A DNA stretch of 64,000 bases from positions 2,741,073-2,805,072 of the forward strand of contig NC_081244.1 of assembly GCF_902713425.1 (NCBI RefSeq). The letters run 5' to 3'. Positions 34,562 to 48,779 of the stretch are shown here, in pieces (the stretch's first letter is position 1; the number at the start of each line of letters is the position of its first letter). The DNA comes from Acipenser ruthenus (taxonomy: Eukaryota; Chordata; Actinopteri; Acipenseriformes; Acipenseridae). The notes below the pieces were generated by a model, which had not been told where the DNA came from, made no database searches, and worked only from the letters and a program-made list of their open reading frames with translations. Made by a program: the position numbers and the translations under genes.

Positions 34562-36950
34562 ACCCAAATCCCGCAAAAAGAGTACAATTCTCATTTGTTA
34601 TCTGCCTATTATAAAATGGATCTTTTGTAGGTAAGGAGATTTTTAAAAATTTTATTTGGGAATACATTTATTTTACTATTATAAACTAACCAGTTTATCG
34701 GGCTTTATGAATTATATTTTTCTTGTAAAATCGATCCGGGTCTTTAATTTCGGCGGGAAAGACTTGGAACTGTGAATATGACAAACATTCTTACATTTGC
34801 GCTAAATAAACATTTTTAATTATTTAACAATTTGCTCTAGTTGTGTCATTTATTTCATGTATATCGCTGCCTCCACTGACATGCATTCTATTGTACTTTT
34901 CCAATTGAAGGGTTTGGTTCTGTAATGTTATAAATCAAGACTAGAACCGAGGCCAGTTTGAATTGCAGTGTTTACATTCATATTTGTTTATTAACCCAGT
35001 AAAATACACTGTCCAGCTGAACTCCCTGTAGCATGTTTAACTAATCAAGTTGCATACAGGCCAGTAATTGTGTTATCAGAATGTATTCATAAAGAACAAA
35101 AAAATAAATAAAACTGACATTGATGTTGGTTGTCCAGTTTGTTTACATGCTCTCAATTTGCAAGCAGCAGCGCTTGCTGGAGCATCTTGAGAAACGCAGC
35201 CGTCTGTTTAAGTGAGATAGAGAGGTCTCAATGACACGACACGTGATCTTCGTTCTGTTTGCACCAAGATCACCTCGAACAACGAAATGGACCTGGATCA
35301 ATATGGAGATCGAGAGATTCGCCTGTAACGGAACTCCCAGAGGCTATACTGCACAACTTGTCTATTGCCACATTATGTTTCCATGTGTATTTTTGAATTG
35401 TTTTCTTCATTTTAAGCTAGCTATTCCTGCTTTTTTTCCAAAAACATATAATATTTGATATGTATCACATCACGTAATGCGTAAACGTAAACACTATATT
35501 GGAGACTGGTGTTTAAATATGTCCCTCACATTAAAAGATGGAAGCAAAGTAGGAAAGTGACCTTCAAAATCAGCAACATGATACACGTGGACCTGCATAG
35601 GAATTTATTTAAAAAATGGCGATAGACATCCAGTTAATTTCTGCAAATGGTCAATTTTAATGGCAGTGGTATCGGGTATATTTCATTTTCGGCTTGTATA
35701 CACAATTCTCTTGTCGTTTTTAAAGCATATAAAAACAAACAGTTAAGGTCGTGTTAAGAGCTGGTATTTACTTGTTTGAAAGCACTTAAACTGTTTATCA
35801 AATGGAGATGAACTTTGCATCGAGGCACACAAAACGGATATAGGAAATTGTGCTTTTTTTTCTTTTTCCACAAGATGTCACTCTTCTCTCATTTATAACG
35901 TCTTTATCTCTGGTTCCTTAATAAAGATACAGATGCCAGTATGTAGATAAGTAGAAATCATGTGCAGTTACAAAGTGAAGCTGATCGTATCTATGAAGAG
36001 AGACACTGTAATTTATAAGTGAAAAATGTTTTGTGCAAACAGGACGATTGTGTGTCTGTGTTACAATTTTCAAGACATTTAACACAAACTCCAACACAGG
36101 TAGCACATTAGCAATGTGTGTGGTTAATGCATCTATTAATAGATTCTGGTTCCATGTCTATTATCTGGAGAACTCAATCATTATTCCAGTACTTTGAATT
36201 TAGAGGAACTGCCTGACTCTATAAGACGGATAGTTTATATGTTTTCATGGTATTGGCGCATCAAAAGTAAATCAGCCAAAAGCATCATTTCACTTTTAAT
36301 TTGTTGTACATGATTCTTTATTTTAGAACGGGATACCTTGCAGTTTATTATTATTATTTTAACAAAACAAAACTTATGAGACCGGGATTTAATCACACGT
36401 CTCAGAGCTTTATTCAACACACTAGCTCTCGAATTACCCAACACTTTACTTTTGGAATATACTCACACGGCTCTAACACCGCAGACACAGAAACGGCGCG
36501 TCTCCAGAGCACTGATCTACAGTAGCACCCCGAATCTCAGGTCCCACGCACCTGTCGATCCTTCCTCTCTCGCCCCGTCTCAAACAATGAGGCAGCTTAT
36601 ATAAGCTAATAAATTATCCAATAAATAACTAATCAATCAATTAAAAAAGAACCACAACACATAAAACGAAGCACTTAAAACATAAAAACACCTAGTTGCC
36701 TAGGCACCACAGTAACCCCTTTACAACACGAAGGTTGTTCGGTTTATATCTCGTATCACTAGTTTGTCTCAATGTGGCCTTTTCCATCAAAGTAACACTC
36801 ACCCATTATATTTTATAGTTTTACAATAACACGTTGGGAAGAAAATGTGAAACACTTCCATTGTATATAGATAACATGTTAAAACTGCTAAATGTATTAG
36901 ACAATTTAAAACAATATGTATTGGAATATAATGCTTTCAGAGAAGTGGGT
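34562..36950. other. H2B-H3 spacer, copy 2, with LTR-like cassette
   Basis: No gene. Nearly the same as 22980-25368. The minus-strand TATA/AATAAA cassette occupies about 36302-36729. Confidence 0.85.
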
Positions 36951-36966
36951 GGCTCTTAAAAGAGCC
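36951..36966 (-). terminator. histone 3' stem-loop of H3-2
   Basis: GGCTCTTTTAAGAGCC on the minus strand. Confidence 0.95.
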
Positions 36967-37006
36967 TTTGGGTTTCACTGTGTTTTTGTTTTAGGGGTGA
37001 TGCAGT

Positions 37007-37522
<516 letters not shown>

Positions 37523-37867
37523 TTAGGGCGGGTTTATGTTCCTCATTGGTTATATTCCTGATTCTCAATAATTGATTGGCTCATTTGAAATTTGCGCGCA
37601 TTCTATGACACGGCCACTGTCCCTGCCCGGTTTGCCATCCTTCTCATACGGTTCTGTTTCTGTGCTTTGTTATTCAGTGTCACAGTAAGCTCTTCTATAG
37701 AAAGATACATGTCATTGTTTTTGAAAGAAAGCATTCTAAAGACAATACCCTATTGATTCATATTTATAAAGAAACCGTAGCTCACGTCTCACTTTGCGTT
37801 TAACAATCTTGTGTCATATAATAGGTCCTACATTTTTAATTGCTGGAAGTAGGTAACGTTCTAAGTA

Positions 37868-38083
37868 GTGTTTAGGGCTCTAGACTCTTGACCGGAGGGT
37901 CGTGGGTTCAATCCCAGGTGGGGGACACTGCTGCTGTACCCTTGAGCAAGGTACTTTACCTAGATTGCTCCAGTAAAAACTCAACTGTATAAATGGGTAA
38001 TTGTATGTAAAAAAATATTGTGATATATTGTAAATTGCCCTGGATAAGGGCGTCTGCTAAGAAAATTATAATAATAATAATAC
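37868..38083 (+). mobile_element. V-type SINE in the H3-H2A spacer (copy 2)
   Basis: Same insertion as 26288-26509, with a better B box (GTGGGTTCAATCCC) and a small internal gap near the 3' part. Confidence 0.85.
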
Positions 38084-38599
38084 AATATTTAAAAATACTT
38101 CACGTATTTGCAATGAAACGAGACAGATTATGTTTCACTGCATTGTACAACAAAAACATCCACAAACAGACAACAGCCTTCATCGCGGCAGAGGGAAAAC
38201 AGATGAGTAAATAGAAAAAGAAAGTACCTTTAAAAGTATGACAACGTTATGAGCCCCAGCGGTTGTCTCAGTGGATTTCATTGTCTCTCGGCTGCGGTGA
38301 GTCTTCATGCCGGAGAGACAGAGGTGCCTCTTCGCAGAGAAAGAGCGGGGCTCAGACAACACGGGACAGGGGGATACATAATGCAACCAGCAACTATATC
38401 AGGGGAGGCGTGAAGAAACATTTATTTCAAACAATAAACGAGGCAGCACATTATAAACACAATGTGTAGCAGATGTCTGTTCAACTGACCAGAACACAAT
38501 TTGTACATAACTTTCGTGGGAAGTGAAGTGAAACAGCAAGTTGTCTTTCAACAATTCGCGTTTCATTCATGTGAGGAATGTTATCAGCCGCTACCATTA

Positions 38600-38650
38600 T
38601 ATTATTATTATTATTATTATTTATTTCTTAGCAGACGCCCTTATCCAGAA
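38600..38650 (-). mobile_element. SINE tail fragment replacing H2A downstream spacer sequence
   Basis: The other three copies read GCTACCATTATAACGTTCTA, whereas here an (ATT)n run, TTATTTCTTAGCAGACGCCC and TTATCCAG (the reversed tail of the V-SINE) stands in place of about 17 bp. Spacer sequence resumes with AAATAATTCAT. Confidence 0.8.
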
Positions 38651-38750
38651 ATAATTCATATATCAATTTTCTCTCACAGGTTATTTCAGACTGTGACGTG
38701 GGTTTGTACACATGAACAGATTCAATGCTCCCTTACTACCAAAAGTGGGT

Positions 38751-38766
38751 GGCTCTTAAAAGAGCC
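38751..38766 (-). terminator. histone 3' stem-loop of H2A-3
   Basis: GGCTCTTTTAAGAGCC on the minus strand. Confidence 0.95.
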
Positions 38767-38807
38767 TTTTTGTTTTTATAGATCTTAAAAAGGGGCGTCC
38801 GAGTGAT

Positions 38808-40303
<1,496 letters not shown>

Positions 40304-40339
40304 ACCGAGACCGTCCCTGCTCCGTCTTTACAACACAAA

Positions 40340-40355
40340 GGCTCTTCTAAGAGCC
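40340..40355 (+). terminator. histone 3' stem-loop of H2B-4
   Basis: GGCTCTTCTAAGAGCC plus a purine-rich downstream element. Confidence 0.95.
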
Positions 40356-42507
40356 ACCCAAATCCCGCAAAAAGAGTACAATTCTCATTTGTTATCTGCC
40401 TATTATAAAATGGATCTTTTGTAGGTAAGGAGATTTTTAAAAATTTTATTTGGGAATACATTTATTTTACTATTATAAACTAACCAGTTTATCGGGCTTT
40501 ATGAATTATATTTTTCTTGTAAAATCGATCCGGGTCTTTAATTTCGGCGGGAAAGACTTGGAACTGTGAATATGACAAACATTCTTACATTTGCGCTAAA
40601 TAAACATTTTTAATTATTTAACAATTTGCTCTAGTTGTGTCATTTATTTCATGTATATCGCTGCCTCCACTGACATGCATTCTATTGTACTTTTCCAATT
40701 GAAGGGTTTGGTTCTGTAATGTTATAAATCAAGACTAGAACCGAGGCCAGTTTGAATTGCAGTGTTTACATTCATATTTGTTTATTAACCCAGTAAAATA
40801 CACTGTCCAGCTGAACTCCCTGTAGCATGTTTAACTAATCAAGTTGCATACAGGCCAGTAATTGTGTTATCAGAATGTATTCATAAAGAACAAAAAAATA
40901 AATAAAACTGACATTGATGTTGGTTGTCCAGTTTGTTTACATGCTCTCAATTTGCAAGCAGCAGCGCTTGCTGGAGCATCTTGAGAAACGCAGCCGTCTG
41001 TTTAAGTGAGATAGAGAGGTCTCAATGACACGACACGTGATCTTCGTTCTGTTTGCACCAAGATCACCTCGAACAACGAAATGGACATGGATCAATATGG
41101 AAGCAAAGTAGGAAAGTGACCTTCAAAATCAGCAACATGATACACGTGGACCTGCCTGGGAATTTATTTAAAAAATGGCGATAGACATCCAGTTAATTTC
41201 TGCAAATGGTCAATTTTAATGGCAGTGGTATCGGGTATATTTCATTTTCGGCTTGTATACACAATTCTCTTGTCGTTTTTAAAGCATATAAAAACAAACA
41301 GTTAAGGTCGTGTTAGGAGCTGGTATTTACTTGTTTGAAAGCACTTAAACTGTTTATCAAATGGAGATGAACTTTGCATCGAGGCACACAGAAGGGATAT
41401 TGGATAATTGTGCTTTTTTCTTTTTCCACAAAATGTCACTCTTCTCTCATTTATAACGTCTGTATCTCTGGTTCCTTAATAAAGAAACAGATGCCAGTAT
41501 GTAGATAAGTAGAAATCATGTGCAGTTACAAAGTGAAGCTGATCGTATCTATGAAGAGAGACACTGTAATTTATAAGTGAAAAATGTTTTGTGCAAACAG
41601 GACGATTGTGTGTGTGTTACAATTTTCAAGACATTTAACACAAACTCCAACACAGGTAGCACATTAGCAATGTGTGTGGTTAATGCATCTATTAATAGAT
41701 TCTGGTTCCATGTCTATTATCTGGAGAACTCAACCATTATTCCAGTACTTTGAATTTAGAGGAACTGCCTGACTATAAGACGGATAGTTTATATGTTTTC
41801 ATGGTATTGGCGCATCAAAAGTAAATCAGCCAAAAGCATCATTTCATTTTTAATTTGTTGTACATGATTCTTTATTTTAGAACGGGATACCTTGCAGTTT
41901 ATTATTATTATTTTAACAAAACAAAACTTATGAGACCGGGATTTAATCACACGTCTCAGAGCTTTATTCAACACACTAGCTCTCGAATTACCCAACACTT
42001 TACTTTTGGAATATATTCACACGGCTCTAACACCGCAGACACAGAAACGGCGCGTCTCCAGAGCACTGACCTACAGTAGCACCCCGAATCTCAGGTCCCA
42101 CGCACCTGTCGATCCTTCCTCTCTCGCCCCGTCTCAAACAATGAGGCAGCTTATATAAGCTAATAAATTATCCAATAAATAACTAATCAATCAATTAAAA
42201 AAGAACCACAACATATAAAACGAAGCACTTAAAACATAAAAACACCTAGTTGCCTAGGCACCACGGTAACCCCTTTACAACACGAAGGTTGTTCGGTTTA
42301 TATCTCGTATCACTAGTTTGTCTCAATGTGGCCTTTTCCATCAAAGTAACACTCACCCATTATATTTTATAGTTTTACAAGAATAACACGTTGGGAAGAA
42401 AATGTGAAACACTTCCATTGTATATAGACAACATGTTCAAACTGCTAAATGTATTAGACAATTTAAAACAATATGTATTGGAATATAAGGCTTTCAGAGA
42501 AGTGGGT
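40356..42507. other. H2B-H3 spacer, copy 3, with an internal deletion and the LTR-like cassette
   Basis: No gene. It matches the spacers at 22980 and 34562 but lacks about 228 bp at 41098-41101. The minus-strand cassette occupies about 41856-42283. Confidence 0.85.
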
Positions 42508-42523
42508 GGCTCTTAAAAGAGCC
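42508..42523 (-). terminator. histone 3' stem-loop of H3-3
   Basis: GGCTCTTTTAAGAGCC on the minus strand. Confidence 0.95.
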
Positions 42524-42563
42524 TTTGGGTTTCACTGTGTTTTTGTTTTAGGGGTGATGCAGT

Positions 42564-43043
<480 letters not shown>

Positions 43044-43426
43044 TTATTGAATAACTGAGCTGCTCTGATAGGATATATCAGTTAGGGCGGGTTTATGTTC
43101 CTCATTGGTTATATTCCTGATTCTCAATAATTGATTGGCTCATTTGAAATTTGCGCGCATTCTATGACACGGCCACTGTCCCCGCCCGGTTTGCGATCCT
43201 TCTCATACGGTTCTGTTTCTGTGCTTTGTTATTCAGTGTCACAGTAAGCTCTTCTATAGAAAGATACATGTCATTGTTTTTGAAAGAAAGCAATCTAAAG
43301 ACAATACACTATTGATTCATATTTATAAAGAACCCGTAGCTCACGTCTCACTTTGTGTTTAACAATCCTGTGTCATATAGTAGGTACTACATTTTTCATT
43401 GCTGGAAGTAGGTAACGTTCTAAGTA

Positions 43427-43647
43427 GTGTTTAGGGCTCTAGACTCTTGACCGGAGGGTCGTGGGTTCAATCCCTGGTAGGGGACACTGCTGCTGTACCC
43501 TTGAGCAAGGTACTTTACCTAAATTGCTCCAGTAAAAACCCAACTGTATAAATGGGTAATTGTATGTAAAAAATATTGTGATATCTTGTAACAATTGTAA
43601 GTTGCCCTGGATAAGGGCGTCTGCTAAGAAAATTATAATAATAATAC
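43427..43647 (+). mobile_element. V-type SINE in the H3-H2A spacer (copy 3)
   Basis: Same site as the SINEs at 26288 and 37868; B box GTGGGTTCAATCCC, tail GGATAAGGGCGTCTGCTAAG. Confidence 0.85.
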
Positions 43648-44292
43648 AATATTTAAAAATACTTCACGTATTTGCAATGAAACGAGACAGATTATGTTTC
43701 ACTGCATTATACAACAAAAACATCCACAAACAGACAACAGCCTTCATCGTGGCAGAGGGAAAACAGATGAGTAAATAGAAAAAGAAAGTACCTTTAAAAG
43801 TGTGACTGGGGACAACGTTAAGAGCCCCAGCGGTTGTCTCAGTGGATTTCATTGTCTCTCGGCTGCGGTGAGTCTTCATACCTGAGAGACAGAGGTGCCT
43901 CTTCGCAGAGAAAGAGCGGGGCTCAGACAACACGGGACAGGGGGATACATAATGCAACCAGCAACTATATCAGGGGAGGCGTGAAGAAACATTTATTTCA
44001 AACAATAAACGAGGCAGCACATTATAAACACAATGTGTAGCAGATGTCTGTTCAACTGACCAGAACACAATTTGTACATAACTTTCGTGGGAAGTGAAGT
44101 GAAACAGCAAGTTGTCTTTCAACAATTCGCGTTTCATTCATGTGAGGAATGTTATCAGCCGCTACCATTATAACGTTCTACGATTCACAGAAATAATTAA
44201 TATATCAATTTTCTCTCACAGGTTATTTCAGACTGTGACGTGGGTTTGTACACATGAACAGATTCAATGCTCCCTTACTACCAAAAGTGGGT

Positions 44293-44308
44293 GGCTCTTA
44301 AAAGAGCC
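44293..44308 (-). terminator. histone 3' stem-loop of H2A-4
   Basis: GGCTCTTTTAAGAGCC on the minus strand. Confidence 0.95.
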
Positions 44309-44349
44309 TTTTTGTTTTTATAGATCTTAAAAGGGGGCGTCCAAATGAT

Positions 44350-44745
<396 letters not shown>

Positions 44746-45049
44746 TCAGAATACTACAACAATAAATGCGAGTCTGCTCTCTTGCTTTTTTATACACGCT
44801 GGCTCATTCTTAGAATGTTAAAAATCGTCACAGAGGAGGAGGGCGGGCAGTATTTCATTTGCGTGCCTCTGATTGGTTGTATCATTCCCTGCCCGCTGTT
44901 TCTAGTTTGGCGCTGTTCTGCTGCGGATTGTCTTTTGTTTCCTCTTGGCGCTCATTTTTGAATTGTAACCCAGTTGGAACACAATGTAACAGTTTAGAAC
45001 TGTTTAAAACCACACTGCCCGCAGTCATGTCCGATTTTAGTTATAAGTT

Positions 45050-45195
45050 TTGTGTGCTTCAATTAAGCAGAAAGCCGATATTGTTGATGGTCCCTTTTGT
45101 TTGCATGGTGTAAAGGAAGTTGTAGCTGCAGCGATACCAGCGGACCCTTTGATATAAATCTGCTTGTTATTACGTCACTCTGTCAGTCAAATACT
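45050..45195 (+). promoter_or_regulatory. orphan H4-type upstream segment (third intergenic copy)
   Basis: Matches 21661-21805 (TTGATATAAATCTGCTTG, TTACGTCACTCTGTCAG) and ends at CAAATACTAG with no H4 behind it. Confidence 0.75.
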
Positions 45196-45805
45196 AGTAT
45201 TTAATAAAAAGTGAAATATGTAGGTTAATTTAAAAACAAAAATCCTTTACAATAGATGTATAAGTTAATCATAACTCTTTCTAATATGACAGAACGTTAA
45301 ATTAATTAATAGGGCATACAATAGACTGCATTTTTCTTTTGTTATTTTCTATTATGATCATTAATCATAGTGGTTATCTTTACCTTACTACCCTCTTTAT
45401 AAAGGCTGGGAAGGTAACGTTCCATTTCTAAATGCCGGGAGCTGTAGATTCTTGTTTTTCGTATTAATGTTTCTAATGCCAGTCTTACAGTTTTGAATTG
45501 AATCATATTTGCCAATGCTATCAGTTAATTCGTCATGCAGGGTGTCTCTTACTGTAAAGTAGATATCATGTGCAGTTGATCCTACCTATGAAAAGAGACA
45601 CTAATTTATAATTGAAAATGTTTTGTGCAAACAGGAAGATTGCACTCAGGAGCTACTATTACATATTAAAGTGTGTGTTACAATTTTCATGTGTTCTCTG
45701 CACGGGATAACATCGGTTCACAGGATAAGATGTACTGGAATAATGATGATTCATCTTGTGTGATTTATGAAAATATTATCAAGACATTTAACACAAACTC
45801 CAACA
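45196..45805. other. junction spacer: H2A upstream fused to H1-region spacer
   Basis: Up to about 45473 it follows the H2A-H2B intergene; from CCAGTCTTACAG on it follows 30550 onward. The fusion removes an H2B promoter and gene. Confidence 0.8.
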
Positions 45806-45970
45806 CTTGTTTTTCTTCATGGATATTGTGAAGCAAAGCACCACTAAGTTAAAGTAAGCATTTGCATTTGTGTTGTATGTTTCTGTGTTTTGGAAGACTT
45901 CGATATTATAGATATATATATATATATGCACAATATCGATATACAATTTTCATATTGACTCACACTCGTA

Positions 45971-46066
<96 letters not shown>

Positions 46067-46229
46067 TAAGAGTGGGAGTCAATATGAAAATTGTATATCG
46101 ATATTGTGCACATATTTCGATATCTATAATATCGAAGTCTTCCAAAACACAGAAACATACAACACAAATGCAAATGCTTACTTTAACTTAGTGGTGCTTT
46201 GCTTCACAATATCCATGAAGAAAAACAAG
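45806..46229. repeat. 424-bp near-perfect palindrome with a (TA)n core
   Basis: The left arm (45806 to about 45977, CTTGTTTTTCTTCATGG...) is the reverse complement of the right arm (about 46058-46229, ...CCATGAAGAAAAACAAG). The centre is about 80 bp of (TA)n. In the homologous copy at 31 kb the arms are only about 50 bp. Confidence 0.92.
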
Positions 46230-46323
46230 GTCTTGTTATATTGTTTTACTATTCCATGCCCTCATCAGCCACCTCAAAACTGAAATATTTCTATACTTCA
46301 CTGCACAGGCTAACCAAAACAAA

Positions 46324-46339
46324 GGCTCTTCTAAGAGCC
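46324..46339 (+). terminator. orphan H2B-type histone stem-loop (copy 2)
   Basis: GGCTCTTCTAAGAGCC with ACCCAAATACCGC and AAAAAGAG, but no H2B gene before it. Confidence 0.9.
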
Positions 46340-46887
46340 ACCCAAATACCGCAAAAAGAGTAGAATTCACACTTCTATCCTCTGCAAATTCTGAAACAGC
46401 CATCTTGAAGTTAAGATGTTTTTAGTTGTTTGGGAAGAAGTTATATTTGTGACTCGTTAAATCTAGCAATGCACAGGGTTTTATGATATAGTTGTATTTG
46501 GTGCCATTCCTGTAAAATGTACGCGGGTCTGTTTAATATCTCATTTTGGAGCTGTTTGACACTACTGCAAACATGAACATACATTTTTACATTTAGAATA
46601 ATCTTGAGAATTTAACAATTCCCTATAGTTGGTTTTTGTCATTCATTTAATCTATATCGCTGCCTCAGTGGTGTAAATTCTGTTGTACGTTGCAGTCCGC
46701 AAGGGTTTATTGCTGCAATGTTTTAAATCGAGACTAGAACCAAAGGCATTTTGATACAAGTTGGACACACTTCAGAACTTATCTACCTGTTGTTAAAATG
46801 TATTCCTAAACCTTACTTTTGTTACTGATATACAAAGCAATAATAATTGACATTGAGTATGTTTGTCCAGTTTGTGTACATCCTTTG

Positions 46888-46980
46888 CCAAAGAAAGCGA
46901 AGGCAGCGCCTGAACCTACAAGGGTAATAACCAAGGCAGCTAAACCCACAGTGAAGAAGGCGGCTCTTAAAAAGAAGTGA
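46888..46980 (+). pseudogene. linker histone H1 C-terminal scrap (copy 2)
   Basis: Same length and junction as 31991-32083: PKKAKAAPEPTRVITK then AAKPTVKKAALKKK and TGA. Two residues differ from copy 1, E for K and T for A, as expected of drifting dead sequence. Confidence 0.8.
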
Positions 46981-47013
46981 ACAGTTAAAGCGACGATGCA
47001 AGAATGAACCCAA

Positions 47014-47028
47014 GGCTGTTTCAGAGCC
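47014..47028 (+). terminator. degenerate H1 3' stem-loop (copy 2)
   Basis: GGCTGTTTCAGAGCC, the same degenerate form as at 32118. Confidence 0.7.
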
Positions 47029-47855
47029 AACACATCTTTCTAAAGAGCATATGTTCCTTCTATACATAATAAATTTGCCACTCCTGTGGTGTTTTACCAC
47101 ACCGTTTTTAATAGTAGAGTAATTTAGAGTAAATCAATCGATACCTAATTACGTATAATTGCGATTAAAATGATTAGGGATATGAAGGTTTTTCGGTTTA
47201 TATCTCATATCGGACTACATTGTCTAAATGTGGCCTTTTCTTCAAAGTAACACTAAACCATTATATTTGCTAGTTCTACAACAGTGGTTATTTCAATAGC
47301 GAGCCACTTTTTAAATGATTTACATGAAGCCAATCGCCAGGACTGAGGTGGGAATACATCATTCCTCAAACACAATTTTGATTACTCTGGGGATTGTTAT
47401 GATGAAAATGTTATGATAAAATATTACATATACTGTGTATGAAAAATCTTTGTGTCCACTTAATATGTATAAAATAATGCATCTGAAATAAAACTTTGCA
47501 TTCATAACACAACTCAGGATGTGTGTGTATATATATATTGTTAAATCAATTTTAATGATTTACAAATAAACAGTGCAGTGTTGTAATATACTGTTATATA
47601 ACTAGTTTATAAAATGTCTTGGATAAATTAAGTGCTGATTTGGCTTAACAAGAATTGTCTTACCGCACAGCTATGACATCATAGACCAACTTACTTACGT
47701 GATTTATTAATATTACTGCACCTTAATAGTAACAATTATCTAAACAGTGTTTCTGTAGGTAAAAATGTCAACATACAACTGAAACAGCATTTAAATCACC
47801 CAACAATCAAATGTTTATTTTTTCATCTCTGTCACTAAGAATTACTGAAAAAATG
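47029..47855. other. H1 downstream spacer (copy 2), right edge of the histone cluster
   Basis: Matches 32133-32961 up to GAAAAAATG; beyond about 47856 no histone sequence follows until the distant spacer-like pieces at 61.8 kb. Confidence 0.85.
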
Positions 47856-48349
47856 GCAAATATACTGTGGTATTTAATAGAACAAAGAAAACTCTGAGTA
47901 GCAGTAACACTTTATTCAAAAGCCATCTGAGAAATCACCACGCAAGTCTCACTCAGCATGTCATATATATGCAGCAGCGGCATCTAATTATTAAACTAAA
48001 TATCACCTCATAAAACTGACTAGTGAGTATGAGATGTTTAAATTACACAAAACAGATACATCTCACCACTACCCTCCGAATGCAGAAACCTATTTAAAAC
48101 AAAATTAAAATCTCTCCTGCTCTCTCCCGACATTGGGCTTTTAAACAAGTTTGGGTTCGGCATAGAATTCTCTTGTGCTCGCCGCTGATGGGAAGGACTG
48201 CGGCACTCCACAAACTGACACAGAAGACGTTTAGTCCAGTATTCAGGGACTATTATTTTTCAGTGGAAGGATACGTAATACATTTCTTTTTCCTTAAAAA
48301 AGCTATTTTGTATACTTATTCTCAAAAAAAAATAGCCATTTTATAAGCA
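47856..48349. other. no gene seen
   Basis: AT-rich intergenic DNA with no recognisable element. Confidence 0.4.
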
Positions 48350-48493
48350 AAATAACCCACGACAGGGTGTGTGGTAAGACAATTCTTACTGCACTTCCTG
48401 GGTGTTTGAAGGCACTTGGCCTAGGTCCTCCTGTCTCACAACGCACCCAGGGTGTGCAGTAAGAATCGTCTTACCACCCTGTCGTGGGTTATT
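48350..48493. mobile_element. 144-bp palindromic MITE-like hairpin
   Basis: Arms of about 50 bp (AAATAACCCACGACAGGGTG ... TAAGACAATTCTTACTGCAC) face their complement (GTGCAGTAAGAATCGTCTTA ... CACCCTGTCGTGGGTTATTT). The loop is about 40 bp. There is no coding capacity. It looks like a foldback MITE; the family is not identified. Confidence 0.7.
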
Positions 48494-48531
48494 TCTTACA
48501 TAATCTATAAGGCTGTAAATGGCTTCTACTG

Positions 48532-48578
<47 letters not shown>

Positions 48579-48581
48579 CAT
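48532..48581. repeat. (AAT)n microsatellite
   Basis: About 16 copies of AAT in a row. Confidence 0.95.
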
Positions 48582-48779
48582 CACAACTTGGCAATCATTA
48601 GAAAATGTATTATTAATTTGAATATAAGACACTGATAAAATTGAAATGCAAATGCAACTTGTTTAAATGTGCACTGGCACATTTGCATTGGCTCCCTGTT
48701 AGTTTTAGAGTAGATTTTATGGTGCTGTTGTTACCTTTTTTGATTTACCTTTTACTTGTAGCTTACGAAATAAGCAAGT

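Noticed and set aside
48350-48493. CRISPR or microRNA hairpin
   Set aside because: This is animal nuclear DNA with a single palindrome and no repeat-spacer pattern; arms of ~50 bp with an unrelated genomic match fit a MITE better than a microRNA precursor.
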